Source: Oceanobacillus sp. HTM 045 (GTDB lineage Bacteria > Pseudomonadota > Alphaproteobacteria > Rhodobacterales > Rhodobacteraceae). From it: 64,000 bases of DNA. Below, in pieces: positions 19,803-27,712 of the stretch; positions within the stretch are counted from its first letter, which is position 1, and each line of letters begins with the position of its first letter. Below the pieces are notes generated by a model that searched no databases, was not told the DNA's origin, and saw only the letters and a list, made by a program, of their open reading frames with translations. The stretch is taken from NCBI GenBank assembly GCA_009733745.1, contig WNWL01000007.1, forward strand, positions 186,001-250,000. Reading direction: 5' to 3'. Both the position numbers and the translations under genes were made by a program.

Positions 19803-21479
19803 TCATTTGGCGGCCCTCGCCGTGAGCCTCTCGGGCCGAGCCATCCACTCGCGCCCGCGCAGCATGGCCTTCCAGTAGATTGGCGGCAGGATCTTCTCCT
19901 TCAGCAGCCAGGCGAAGCTGCTGGGCCGCGTGCCGTCGACGAGCCATCTCGGGAAAGAGGGTTTCAGCGTGCCGCCATATCCGAACTCGGCCAGCACGAT
20001 CTTGCCGCGCTCGACCGTGAGTGGGCAGGAGCCGTAGCCATCATACTGCGCGACCGGCGAATGCCCTTCGATATCGGCGACGATGTTCTCGGCTACCGTG
20101 GGCGCCTGCTTGCGCGCTGCGGCAGCGGTCTTGGCGTTGGGTGCATTCATCGCGTCGCCTAGGGACCAGATATTGGCATATGTCTTGTGCCGCAGCGTCG
20201 CCTGGTCGACATCCACCCAGCCCGCGGCATCCGCGAGCGGCGACACGCGCACGAAATCCGGTGCCGTCTGCGGCGGGCAGACATGGATCATGTCGAAGTC
20301 GACCGTCACCTCCATGGGCGCCTCGTCCGGCCTGGAGACACGGAAGGTGGCCTTCTTCGACGGGCCGTCGATGGCGACGAGATCGTGGAAGAAGTTCAGC
20401 CGGGCATCATATTTCTTCACGTACTCCATCAGCGCGGGGACATAGTCTTTCACCCCGAAGAGAACGCCGCCCGCGTTCATGAAATCGATGTCGATGTTCC
20501 CGAGAACCCCGCGCCGTCTCCATGCGTCCGCGGAGAGGTACATCGCCTTCTGCGGCGCGCCGGCGCACTTGATCGGCATCGGCGGCTGGGTGAATACCGC
20601 GCGCCCGGACTTCAGGTCGGAGACCAGCTTCCAGGTGTAGGGAGCCAGGTCGTAACGATAGTTCGAGGTGACGCCGTTCCGCCCTAGCGACTCTTCCAGC
20701 CCCTGCACGCCGGCCCAGTTGAGTTTCAGGCCGGGGCAGACCACCAGCCGGTCGTATTTCACGACCCGGCAGCCATCGAGGATGATGGCGTCGTTCTCCG
20801 GCTCGAACGCGGCGACGGCTGCCTTGATCCAGTGGACGCCCTTGGGGATCAGGCTGCCCATCGTCTTCGCCGTCTCGCTCGCTTCGAAGATGCCGCCGCC
20901 CACCATCGTCCAGCCCGGCTGGTAGTAATGGATGTCGGCGGGATCGATGATCGCAATGTCGAGTTCCGGACGGCGCGATTTCAGGCTGGCAGCGACGGAA
21001 ATGCCGCCTGCGCCGGCCCCGACGATCACCACCTCGAAGCGCGCGTCGCCAGTGTCGGTGGGCGTCTTGCCGCCATTGGCGATGCGCCGCGCGACACCGT
21101 GCATGTCGTAGCCCGCGGCCTTCGTCTTCTCTAGGATCTCGGCAAGCGGGCGGCGCTTCGCTTCGGCCAGCGACCAGAGCGTCGCGGAGCGCGTACCCGT
21201 CCGGCAGTAGGCGAAAACCGGGCCCGGCAACTCCGCAAGTGCCTGCGCGAAGGCCTCGGCGGTCTCGTCCGTCACCGTGCCCCGCGTGACCGGGAGAAAA
21301 CGGAACTCAAGCCCCGCCTCGCGCGCCGCGCGCTCGATCTCGTCATGGCCCGGCTGATCGGCGCCTTCGGCATCGGGCCGGTTGCAGATGATCGACCGGA
21401 ACCCCGCCGCCGCGATCCGCGGGACATCGCTGGCGGCGACCTGCGGTCCGACGCTCACGCCGTCTACGATCCTGTTCAT
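19803..21479 (-). CDS. Sulfurtransferase-domain / sulfide:quinone oxidoreductase fusion
   Basis: Two-domain protein of 558 aa. Residues 1-125 are a DUF442/TIGR01244 phosphatase-fold domain with active loop CRTGTRS (Cys92), a rhodanese-like six-residue loop. From about residue 146 follows an FAD-dependent type II sulfide:quinone oxidoreductase: dinucleotide motif VVIVGAGAGGISVAASL, then HYYQPGWTMVGGG, and cysteines in VVCPGL, IKCAGAPQKA and HVCPPQTAP that can supply the redox pair. It would oxidise sulfide to persulfide at the membrane surface and reduce ubiquinone. The fused domain may pass the sulfane sulfur on. It follows the MBL gene with GGAAA as SD. The fusion itself is known in proteobacteria. 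Confidence 0.87.
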   Translation of the reverse strand: MNRIVDGVSVGPQVAASDVPRIAAAGFRSIICNRPDAEGADQPGHDEIERAAREAGLEFRFLPVTRGTVTDETAEAFAQALAELPGPVFAYCRTGTRSATLWSLAEAKRRPLAEILEKTKAAGYDMHGVARRIANGGKTPTDTGDARFEVVIVGAGAGGISVAASLKSRRPELDIAIIDPADIHYYQPGWTMVGGGIFEASETAKTMGSLIPKGVHWIKAAVAAFEPENDAIILDGCRVVKYDRLVVCPGLKLNWAGVQGLEESLGRNGVTSNYRYDLAPYTWKLVSDLKSGRAVFTQPPMPIKCAGAPQKAMYLSADAWRRRGVLGNIDIDFMNAGGVLFGVKDYVPALMEYVKKYDARLNFFHDLVAIDGPSKKATFRVSRPDEAPMEVTVDFDMIHVCPPQTAPDFVRVSPLADAAGWVDVDQATLRHKTYANIWSLGDAMNAPNAKTAAAARKQAPTVAENIVADIEGHSPVAQYDGYGSCPLTVERGKIVLAEFGYGGTLKPSFPRWLVDGTRPSSFAWLLKEKILPPIYWKAMLRGREWMARPERLTARAAK

Positions 21480-21542
21480 GTCTGATTTCCTCCCTGTGCT
21501 CTGGAATGGGCGGACGACCGCGAGGGCCGCTCGCACCGTGTC

Positions 21543-22430
21543 TCAGAGGCCGTTGACGGGCACCTTGAGGAAGCGCTTTCCGGACGAGTCCGCCGGGGGC
21601 AACTCGCCGCCGCGCATGTTCACCTGCAGCGACGGGATGATCAGCTTCGGCATGTCGAGCTGGGCGTCACGCTCGGTCCGGAACCGGACGAACTCGTCCT
21701 TCGTCTTCCCGCCGCCGACATGGATGTTGTTGGCCCTTTCCTCGGCGACGGTGGTTTCCCACTGGATGTCACGCCCGTTCGGCCCGTAGTCGTGACACAT
21801 GAAGAGACGCGTCTCGTCGGGCAGGCTGAGGACCTTCTGGATCGAGTCGTAGAGGACGCCGGCATCGCCGCCGGGGAAGTCGGCCCTCGCCGAGCCGCCG
21901 TCCGGCATGAACAGCGTGTCGCCAACGAAGGCCGCGTCGCCCATGACGTGGGTCATGCAGGCCGGCGTGTGGCCCGGCGTATGGATTGCGAGGCACTCCA
22001 TCCCGCCGACCTGGTAGGTATCGCTATCCTCGAACAGCCGGTCGAACTGCGAGCCGTCGCGCTGGAACTCTGTACCCTCGTTGAAGATCTTGCCGAAGGT
22101 GTCCTGGACGACGGTGATGTTCTTGCCGATACCGAGCTTGCCGCCCAGCTTCTGCTGGATATAAGGGGCCGCGCTCAGGTGGTCGGCGTGGACATGGGTC
22201 TCGATCAGCCACTCGACCTTCAGGCCATGCTTCTCGACATAGGCGATGATCTCGTCGGCGTGGTCGTAGGTGATCCGCCCGGCGGCGTAATCGATGTCCA
22301 TCACGCTGTCGACGATGGCGCAGGCGTACGAGGCCGGGTCCTTCACCACGTAGCTGATGGTGTTGGTGGCCGGGTCGAAGAACGCCTTCACGTCGGGTTT
22401 GACGGAGGTGTCGATGGTGTACTCGGTCAT
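21543..22430 (-). CDS. MBL-fold protein, persulfide dioxygenase (ETHE1/BLH)-like
   Basis: Metallo-beta-lactamase-fold protein of 295 aa, start at ATG 22430 after GGAG. Metal-site motifs: HVHADHL near residue 78, HTPGHTPACMTHV, VGDTLF with the bridging Asp, and CHDYGP. This arrangement is that of ETHE1/BLH persulfide dioxygenases, which oxidise glutathione persulfide to sulfite with a single iron. Being directly upstream of SQR fits the SQR - persulfide dioxygenase pathway. It lacks a C-terminal rhodanese domain, a job the N-terminal domain of the SQR fusion may cover. Confidence 0.87.
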   Translation of the reverse strand: MTEYTIDTSVKPDVKAFFDPATNTISYVVKDPASYACAIVDSVMDIDYAAGRITYDHADEIIAYVEKHGLKVEWLIETHVHADHLSAAPYIQQKLGGKLGIGKNITVVQDTFGKIFNEGTEFQRDGSQFDRLFEDSDTYQVGGMECLAIHTPGHTPACMTHVMGDAAFVGDTLFMPDGGSARADFPGGDAGVLYDSIQKVLSLPDETRLFMCHDYGPNGRDIQWETTVAEERANNIHVGGGKTKDEFVRFRTERDAQLDMPKLIIPSLQVNMRGGELPPADSSGKRFLKVPVNGL

Positions 22431-22462
22431 GTCGATCTCCTTTCCGGAAACAGCGGGGAGGC

Positions 22463-22672
22463 TCAGCATTTGCGGCAGGCCTTGAGGCCGATGACGCTGT
22501 AGAGCGGGCAATTGCCGAGGACGGCGGTGATCGCGAGCACCCCGGCGATCACGATGGCGCCCCAGTGAAGGACTCCGGATGCGGCAAAGCCCGTGCCGAA
22601 CGCGATGAAGAGAAGTGTGACAGCCGCGACGATACGCACCGCGCGGTCGATTGTTCCCATGTTCCTGGTCAT
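22463..22672 (-). CDS. DUF2892 (YgaP-type) small membrane protein
   Basis: Protein of 69 aa with two hydrophobic helices (about residues 12-32 and 37-52) and the C-terminal signature GNCPLYSVIGLKACRKC. DUF2892 segments occur alone or fused to rhodanese domains such as E. coli YgaP and are frequent in sulfur-detox operons. The start is ATG 22672 after GGAGGAA. It is the first gene of the operon, 58 bp downstream of the palindrome at 22730. The cysteines near the C-terminus could carry persulfide (inference). Confidence 0.85.
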   Translation of the reverse strand: MTRNMGTIDRAVRIVAAVTLLFIAFGTGFAASGVLHWGAIVIAGVLAITAVLGNCPLYSVIGLKACRKC

Positions 22673-22729
22673 GCCTTCCTCCTTGGAATCAACTTGGAAC
22701 CGTCCTCTCACGGATCGCCAGGAACGCTC

Positions 22730-22744
22730 GGTGACGTAGTCACC
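22730..22744 (-). promoter_or_regulatory. Operator copy 1, GGTGAC-N3-GTCACC (sulfide operon)
   Basis: Perfect 6+6 inverted repeat with spacer GTA (plus strand), 58 bp before the DUF2892 start and beyond the 3' end of the Crp/Fnr gene. The same palindrome recurs at 27695 and 31280. Its GGTGA half-site suits a Crp-type recognition helix, and such a gene is adjacent. Confidence 0.7.
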
Positions 22745-22910
22745 AAAGCGCGGGGAAGGCCTGCATCTGTACGAAACGGTCGCCAGTTCAGTCCGGCTAC
22801 CGTGCGCCATAGGGCCAATCGCGCACGGAAGGGTGCGTGAGTTGCTTTAACTCCAGAGGGAGGGAGGAGGCATTGCCGCGCGTGCTGCGCCCAGATTCAG
22901 GCCCGATGCC

Positions 22911-23612
22911 TCAAACCGCCTCGACATGGGCGCCGGCGGAACGGACCAGCCGCTGGAGCCCGGCGCGGCCGACGAGATGCACCTCGCCGCGGGCCTGTTC
23001 CACCCAGCCGCGGCGGTGAAACTCTGCCAGCGTCCGCGAAATCACCTCGCGGGCAGTGCCAAGCTCGGTGCCAAGTGCGGCGTGCGTGGCTTGGACGACA
23101 TCGTTCTCGTCGGCCAGTTCCAGCAAGCGTGACGCCAGCCGGACATCCATGCGCTGGAACACGATATCGTCGATCAGGGTGAAGAGATCCGTGATCCGCC
23201 GCGAATAGGCGGTGAACACGAACTCGCGAAACACCGGCGACCTGCCGACCAGGTCGTCGAAGGTCGCGCGGGGGATGGCGACGGCGACCACGTCCGTCTC
23301 GGCGATACCGTCGGCCGAGTAGTCCTCGAAGGCGAGCATGCAGGCCGTGGTGAGGACGCAACTCTCCCCCGCATGCACGCGGTATAGCGTCACCTCGCGC
23401 CCCGTCTCCGATCGCTGCTGAACTCGAACCGTGCCTTCGAGCAGAAGGAGCAGATTGTCTGCCGACTGGCCGGGCTCGAAGACCTGTGTGCCCGCCGGAA
23501 CGGACACGATCTGGCTCCCAGCCTCCAGATCCGCACGTATCCCGGCCGGGAGCCGCGAGAGCCCCTGGAACCGCGAGGTCCAGTCGAAATCGGGTCCGGC
23601 AACGCCCGCCAT
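22911..23612 (-). CDS. Crp/Fnr family transcriptional regulator
   Basis: Regulator of 233 aa, start ATG 23612 after GGAGG. The cyclic-nucleotide-binding-type sensor domain covers about residues 15-135; the jelly-roll turn FEPGQSADNLLLLLEG is clear. It has Cys85 and Cys91 in GESCVLTTACML but no N-terminal four-Cys Fe-S cluster as in FNR. The dimer helix follows, then a winged HTH with recognition helix GTAREVISRTLAEF. R188, E189 and R193 match the positions by which E. coli CRP reads GTGA half-sites. It stands upstream of the sulfide operon in the same orientation. I infer that it binds GGTGAC-N3-GTCACC and responds to sulfide, persulfide or redox state through the Cys pair. Confidence 0.88.
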   Translation of the reverse strand: MAGVAGPDFDWTSRFQGLSRLPAGIRADLEAGSQIVSVPAGTQVFEPGQSADNLLLLLEGTVRVQQRSETGREVTLYRVHAGESCVLTTACMLAFEDYSADGIAETDVVAVAIPRATFDDLVGRSPVFREFVFTAYSRRITDLFTLIDDIVFQRMDVRLASRLLELADENDVVQATHAALGTELGTAREVISRTLAEFHRRGWVEQARGEVHLVGRAGLQRLVRSAGAHVEAV

Positions 23613-23690
23613 TCCTAGAATCCTCCGCCGCCTAAATCGGCGCGGCGGCAGTTTCGCCGCGCTGGATCTTCGATTCAACTGGACTTCTGC

Positions 23691-24113
23691 TCAGAGCGCG
23701 CAGGTCGATTCCCCGATCGTGAGAACCACCAGAGTCAGAATTGCCTGCGCCCTGCGCCCAAAATCCAGACGACATTAGCGACATCCGGCGCAATCTCGCG
23801 CAGGACGGCCGTAAAGAGCAGTACCGAGATGTGGTGGTCGCCGGAGAGAACGCGAGGCGCAGTGGGTGCGCCCATGCCGCCAATACTGCCGCCGGGTAGC
23901 GCAGCACTTCAACCCGAACACCGCGGCGAGAGAGACCAGGTCGGCGAGGCCGAAACCGTCGGCGACACCTGAAGCCATCTCGAAACCACCGACGCGCAGC
24001 GCCCGTGCCAACCCTAGCAGCCCCATCGTGACGCCGAAGAAGCTGATCGGGGTATGATCCAGCCGCGCCGGGAGCGCTCCGGTGGTGCCGACGCTCGCCA
24101 TCTCTCTTCTCAT
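23691..24113 (-). pseudogene. TDT/SLAC1 (TehA-like) transporter remnant, frameshifted and truncated
   Basis: The first ~70 codons read as the N-terminus of a tellurite-resistance/dicarboxylate (TDT, SLAC1/TehA) exporter: HTPISFFGVTMGLLGLARALR and LVSLAAVFGLK. The match then continues in another frame (VEVLRYPAAVLAAWAHPLRL), shifts again to VLLFTAVLREIAPDVANVVW, and once more to QAILTLVVLTIG before a TGA at 23691. At least three frame changes and loss of roughly the last 180 residues make it non-functional. TDT proteins include sulfite exporters, so the intact ancestor would suit this operon. It lies between bfr and the Crp/Fnr gene. Confidence 0.75.
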
Positions 24114-24116
24114 TTC

Positions 24117-24608
24117 CTACGCGTCGGAGTCTTCGTCGTCCCCGAAGGACACGAGCTTGGCACTGTAGGTCTTCTCGCCGAGCCGCTCGATCAGGTCGAG
24201 CTGGAGTTCGAGCCAAGCCTTGTGCCCTTCCTCGTCGAGCGCGATCTTCTCGAACAGCGCCCGGGTACCGATGTCGCCAACGTCGTTCGCGTGGCGCGCG
24301 GCCAGGCTGTAGAAGGCGATCGCTTCCTCCTCGTCGGCAAGGTCGGCCTTGAACATGCCGGGAAGGCTCCCCGCTTTCTGTGGTGCCTTCTCGAACGCGA
24401 TTTCGGGCGTGGCCTTGAGAAACATCAGGCGTTCGATGAACAGGTCGGAATGGCCCAGTTCCTCCGCCATCTCCTCACGCATCTGCTTCGCGAGCCGCGT
24501 CAGCCCCCAGTCGTCCAGGGTGTGCGCGTGGAGCTGATACTGGTGTGCCGCGGTGAATTCCATCTTCACGGCGCGCTGCAGGTTCTCGATGATCTTCTCG
24601 TTTGACAT
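24117..24608 (-). CDS. bfr: Bacterioferritin-like ferroxidase lacking the heme-ligand Met
   Basis: Four-helix ferritin-like protein of 163 aa. Aligned by eye with E. coli Bfr it keeps all six ferroxidase ligands, shifted by one: E17, E50, H53, E93, E126, H129. The residue at the heme-binding Met52 position is Leu51 (EELGHSD instead of DEMKHAD), so inter-subunit heme binding is unlikely. The role would be iron oxidation and storage or peroxide handling. It follows cydX after a terminator-like stem. A start four codons upstream (24620) is also possible. Confidence 0.85.
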   Translation of the reverse strand: MSNEKIIENLQRAVKMEFTAAHQYQLHAHTLDDWGLTRLAKQMREEMAEELGHSDLFIERLMFLKATPEIAFEKAPQKAGSLPGMFKADLADEEEAIAFYSLAARHANDVGDIGTRALFEKIALDEEGHKAWLELQLDLIERLGEKTYSAKLVSFGDDEDSDA

Positions 24609-24639
24609 TTCGGTTCTCATTTCAAGTCAGAAAATGCAA

Positions 24640-24655
24640 CCGGCCGGTCGGCCGG
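24640..24655 (-). terminator. Probable terminator after cydX
   Basis: Stem CCGGCC/GGCCGG with loop GGTC, directly after the cydX stop; on the minus strand it is followed by TTGCATTTTC. This likely ends or attenuates the cydABX transcript before bfr. Confidence 0.5.
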
Positions 24656-24660
24656 AAGGC

Positions 24661-24798
24661 TCATTCCGCGGCGGTGTCCGGGTGCCGCTCGTCCTCTCCG
24701 GCGAGGCGACGGTCACGCTGCATCTCCAGCCACATCGCGTTCATGACGGCGAAGATCGCAGCAAGGGGCAGGCCGAGAAGCCAGGCGAAATACCACAT
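24661..24798 (-). CDS. cydX: CydX, small subunit of cytochrome bd
   Basis: Gene for 45 aa starting MWYFAWLLGLPLAAIF, the CydX/YbgT signature (E. coli CydX begins MWYFAWILG). It has one TM helix, then a charged tail ending DTAAE. CydX packs against CydA and stabilises the heme b595/d site. It begins 15 nt after cydB with AAGGA as SD and ends just before the terminator stem. It is short enough to be missed by gene finders. Confidence 0.92.
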   Translation of the reverse strand: MWYFAWLLGLPLAAIFAVMNAMWLEMQRDRRLAGEDERHPDTAAE

Positions 24799-24813
24799 GG
24801 GTCAGATCCTTTC

Positions 24814-25977
24814 TCAGTAGGCCGTGTCGGAACTGCTGGTGACATCCGCCTCGGTCACCTTGCCCCACAGCACCCGGTAGACCCAGGCGGTATAGACGAG
24901 GATGAGCGGCATGAAGATCACCGTGCAGACCAGCATGATGAAGAGCGTCAGGTGCGACGACGAGCTGTCCCAGACCGTCAGTGAGGAGCGCGAGTCGATC
25001 GACGAGGGCAGAATGAATGGGAACATCGTGAGCCCGACCGAAGAGATCGCACCGAAGATGCCGAGCTTCGACCAGAGGAGAGTCGATAGCTCCCGCCCGG
25101 CCCGGAGGCCGCGTACAGCCATCGCCATTCCAGCAAGGCCAAGCACGGGCGCGATCGCGATCCACGGCCGCTCGCCATAAGCGCTGAGCCATGAAGCCGT
25201 CCGCCCGACTTCCGAATGGAGCGGGTTCGACGGGCCGTCGGTGACGACTTCTCCCACCAGCGCATAGCCCTCGATACCGAACGCGAGCCACAGCCCGGCC
25301 AGCACGAATCCAGCCATCGTGACGAGCCCGGATACCGAGCCGATCGCGCGGGCCCGCTGTGCCACCGGCCCTTCGGACTTGAGCGACAGCCAGGCCGCAC
25401 CGTGGGTCAGCAGCATCGCGAAGGAGACGATCCCGACGAGGAGCGCGAACGGGTTCAGCAGACCGAGAAACTTGCCGTAGTAACTCCCCTCGTAGCGCGA
25501 GAAGAGATCGGGGGTGAGTTCGAACGGCACGCCCTGCAGGACGTTGCCCACCGCCACGCCGAACACGAGCGCAGGCACGGCGCCGCCGACGAAAAGCGCC
25601 CAGTCCCAAGCACTGCGCCAGGTCTTGCTCTCTCGCTTGGACCTGTACTTGAAGGCCACCGGCCTGAGGATCAGAGCCGCAAGAACGACAAACATCGCAA
25701 GGTAGAAGCCCGAGAAGCTGACCGCGTAGAGCGGCGGCCATGCCGCGAAGATCGCGCCGCCGCCGAGGATGAACCAGACCTGGTTTCCCTCCCAGACGGG
25801 ACCGACCGTGTTGATGACGATGCGACGCTCCACGTCCGTCCTGCCGACGAAGGGAAGGAGCGCGCCCACCCCCATGTCGAAACCGTCGGTCAGTGCGAAG
25901 CCAATGAGAAGGACGCCAAGCAGCAGCCACCAGATGACCCGCAGGACGTCGTAGTCGATGAGATCGTAGAGTACCAT
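24814..25977 (-). CDS. cydB: Cytochrome bd ubiquinol oxidase subunit II
   Basis: Membrane subunit of 387 aa of the bd-type quinol oxidase. It begins with LRVIWWLLLGVLLIGFALTD and GFDMGVGALLPF, then VGPVWEGNQVWFILGGGAIF, all diagnostic for CydB. Eight to nine TM helices. The start SD (GGAG) overlaps the end of cydA with a 6-nt gap, so they are translated together. The enzyme reduces O2 to water with high affinity and resists sulfide, which fits the neighbouring sulfide genes. Confidence 0.95.
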   Translation of the reverse strand: MVLYDLIDYDVLRVIWWLLLGVLLIGFALTDGFDMGVGALLPFVGRTDVERRIVINTVGPVWEGNQVWFILGGGAIFAAWPPLYAVSFSGFYLAMFVVLAALILRPVAFKYRSKRESKTWRSAWDWALFVGGAVPALVFGVAVGNVLQGVPFELTPDLFSRYEGSYYGKFLGLLNPFALLVGIVSFAMLLTHGAAWLSLKSEGPVAQRARAIGSVSGLVTMAGFVLAGLWLAFGIEGYALVGEVVTDGPSNPLHSEVGRTASWLSAYGERPWIAIAPVLGLAGMAMAVRGLRAGRELSTLLWSKLGIFGAISSVGLTMFPFILPSSIDSRSSLTVWDSSSSHLTLFIMLVCTVIFMPLILVYTAWVYRVLWGKVTEADVTSSSDTAY

Positions 25978-25983
25978 TTTCGC

Positions 25984-27594
25984 TTACTCCGCCGGGGTTG
26001 CGGACGGCCCCTGGCCGTCATGCGTGCGCAGCCGGTGTTCGTGCCGCGCCTCCCATTCCTCGGTTTCCTCGACGTCCTGGTGCGGACCCTTGCGGATGAA
26101 CTTGATCATCAGGCCCATCTCGACGACGAAGAGGATCGTGTAGAACGCCACGAAGCCCGCGAGCGTCAGGAGAAGGTCTCCCATGCTCAGGTGACTCACC
26201 GAGAGCGCGGTCGGCAGAACGCCGTCCACCGTCCAGGGCTGGCGGCCGAACTCGGCCACGAACCAGCCGAGCTCCGCGGCGATCCAGGGCGCCGGGATGA
26301 TCGCCACGGCGGCACGGAGCGCCCATCGCGGATAATTCTGGCCCCTGAAGGATGACCGCCAGAAGAAATAGAGCATCACGCCGATGAACCCGAAGCCGAG
26401 GCCAACCATGATGCGGAACGCCCAGAAGAGCGGCGCAACGCCTGGAATGGTGTCGGCCGCCGCTTTCGCGATGTCATCCGGCGTGGCATCTCGAGGGTCG
26501 TCGATATAGGGCAGCAGCAGGAAGGCGAAGCCGAGGTCGCTGGAGTGCTCTTCGAACCTCTCCCGCACATCCGCCGGCGTATCGGCCCGCGTCTCGCGGA
26601 TCTGCATGAGCGCGTCGTAGGCGATGATACCGCTCTGGATCCGCTCCTCGGCCTCCGCAACGAGATCGTTGATGCCGGGGATCTCCTCCGTCAGCGAGCG
26701 CGTGCCGATCAGGCCCATCACCCATGGGATCTCGATGGCGTAGTGCGTCTCGCGCGTTTCCTGGTCGGGAAAGCCGACGAGGGTGAAGGGCGCCGGTGCC
26801 TCGTGGGTCTCCCACATGCCCTCGATCGCCGCGAGCTTCATGCGCTGCGTGTGGCTCGCCGAGTAGCCGCTCTCGTCGCCGAGGACGACTACCGACAGGG
26901 CCGATGCGAGACCGAAGGACGCCGCTACCGTGATCGAACGCCGCGCAAGTCCGGTGTGGCGGTCCTTCAAAAGGTACCACGCCGAGACACCCAGCACGAA
27001 GACTGCCGCCGTGACGTAGCCCGCGGATACCGTGTGAACGAATTTCGCCTGGGCAACCTCGTTGAAGACCACCTCGAAGAACGAGGTCATTTCCATCCGC
27101 ATCGTGTCGGGATTGAACTCGGCGCCGACCGGGTTCTGCATCCAGCCGTTGGCGATGAGGATCCAGAGTGCCGAGAAGTTCGACCCGATGGCCACCAGCC
27201 AGGTGACAACCAGGTGCTGCACGCGGGTCAGCTTGTCCCATCCGAAGAAGAAGAGCCCGACGAACGTCGCCTCGAGGAAGAAGGCCATCAGCCCCTCGAT
27301 CGCGAGCGGCGCCCCGAAGACGTCTCCGACGTAGTGGCTGTAGTAGCTCCAGTTCATGCCGAACTGGAATTCCATGGTGATGCCGGTAGCGACGCCCAGG
27401 GCGAAATTGATGCCGAACAGCGACCCCCAGAACTTCGTCATCTGCCGCCAGATCGGGCGGCCCGTCATCACGTAGACCGTCTCCATGATCGCCACGAGGA
27501 TCGACAATCCCAGCGTCAGCGGCACGAAGAGGAAGTGAAACATGGCTGTCGTCGCGAATTGAAGGCGTGACAGCTCGACGATATCGAGCTCCAT
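25984..27594 (-). CDS. cydA: Cytochrome bd ubiquinol oxidase subunit I
   Basis: Heme-bearing subunit of 536 aa with nine predicted TM helices. Start MELDIVELSRLQFATTAMFH carries the conserved His that ligates a high-spin heme; GITMEFQFGMNW and LEATFVGLFFFGW are typical; GRQPWTVDGVLPT is the quinol-site/Q-loop end motif. The periplasmic Q-loop at about residues 250-385 is moderately long. ATG after GGAG. The operator copy at 27695 lies 101 bp upstream, beyond the end of cydC, so cydAB likely has its own promoter in addition to readthrough from cydDC. Confidence 0.95.
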   Translation of the reverse strand: MELDIVELSRLQFATTAMFHFLFVPLTLGLSILVAIMETVYVMTGRPIWRQMTKFWGSLFGINFALGVATGITMEFQFGMNWSYYSHYVGDVFGAPLAIEGLMAFFLEATFVGLFFFGWDKLTRVQHLVVTWLVAIGSNFSALWILIANGWMQNPVGAEFNPDTMRMEMTSFFEVVFNEVAQAKFVHTVSAGYVTAAVFVLGVSAWYLLKDRHTGLARRSITVAASFGLASALSVVVLGDESGYSASHTQRMKLAAIEGMWETHEAPAPFTLVGFPDQETRETHYAIEIPWVMGLIGTRSLTEEIPGINDLVAEAEERIQSGIIAYDALMQIRETRADTPADVRERFEEHSSDLGFAFLLLPYIDDPRDATPDDIAKAAADTIPGVAPLFWAFRIMVGLGFGFIGVMLYFFWRSSFRGQNYPRWALRAAVAIIPAPWIAAELGWFVAEFGRQPWTVDGVLPTALSVSHLSMGDLLLTLAGFVAFYTILFVVEMGLMIKFIRKGPHQDVEETEEWEARHEHRLRTHDGQGPSATPAE

Positions 27595-27694
27595 CTCTTG
27601 ATCTCCTCAGTTCTCGCGTGTCACCGCCCCGCCTTGACGACACGGGCCGTGCCGTACGACGCGAATTGCCTAGCCCGGTAACGGTCGCGGCTAC

Positions 27695-27709
27695 GGTGAC
27701 ATCGTCACC
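27695..27709 (-). promoter_or_regulatory. Operator copy 2, GGTGAC-N3-GTCACC (cydA promoter)
   Basis: Same perfect palindrome, spacer ATC, in the 118-bp cydC-cydA gap. About 30 bp downstream towards cydA is TAGGCAAT. If that served as a -10 element, the palindrome would be centred near -42, the usual class II activator position for Crp/Fnr proteins. This promoter is inferred. Confidence 0.65.
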
Positions 27710-27712
27710 ATC

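Noticed and set aside
22730-22744. FNR-type box
   Set aside because: The arms GGTGAC/GTCACC do not match TTGAT-N4-ATCAA, and the regulator lacks FNR cysteines.
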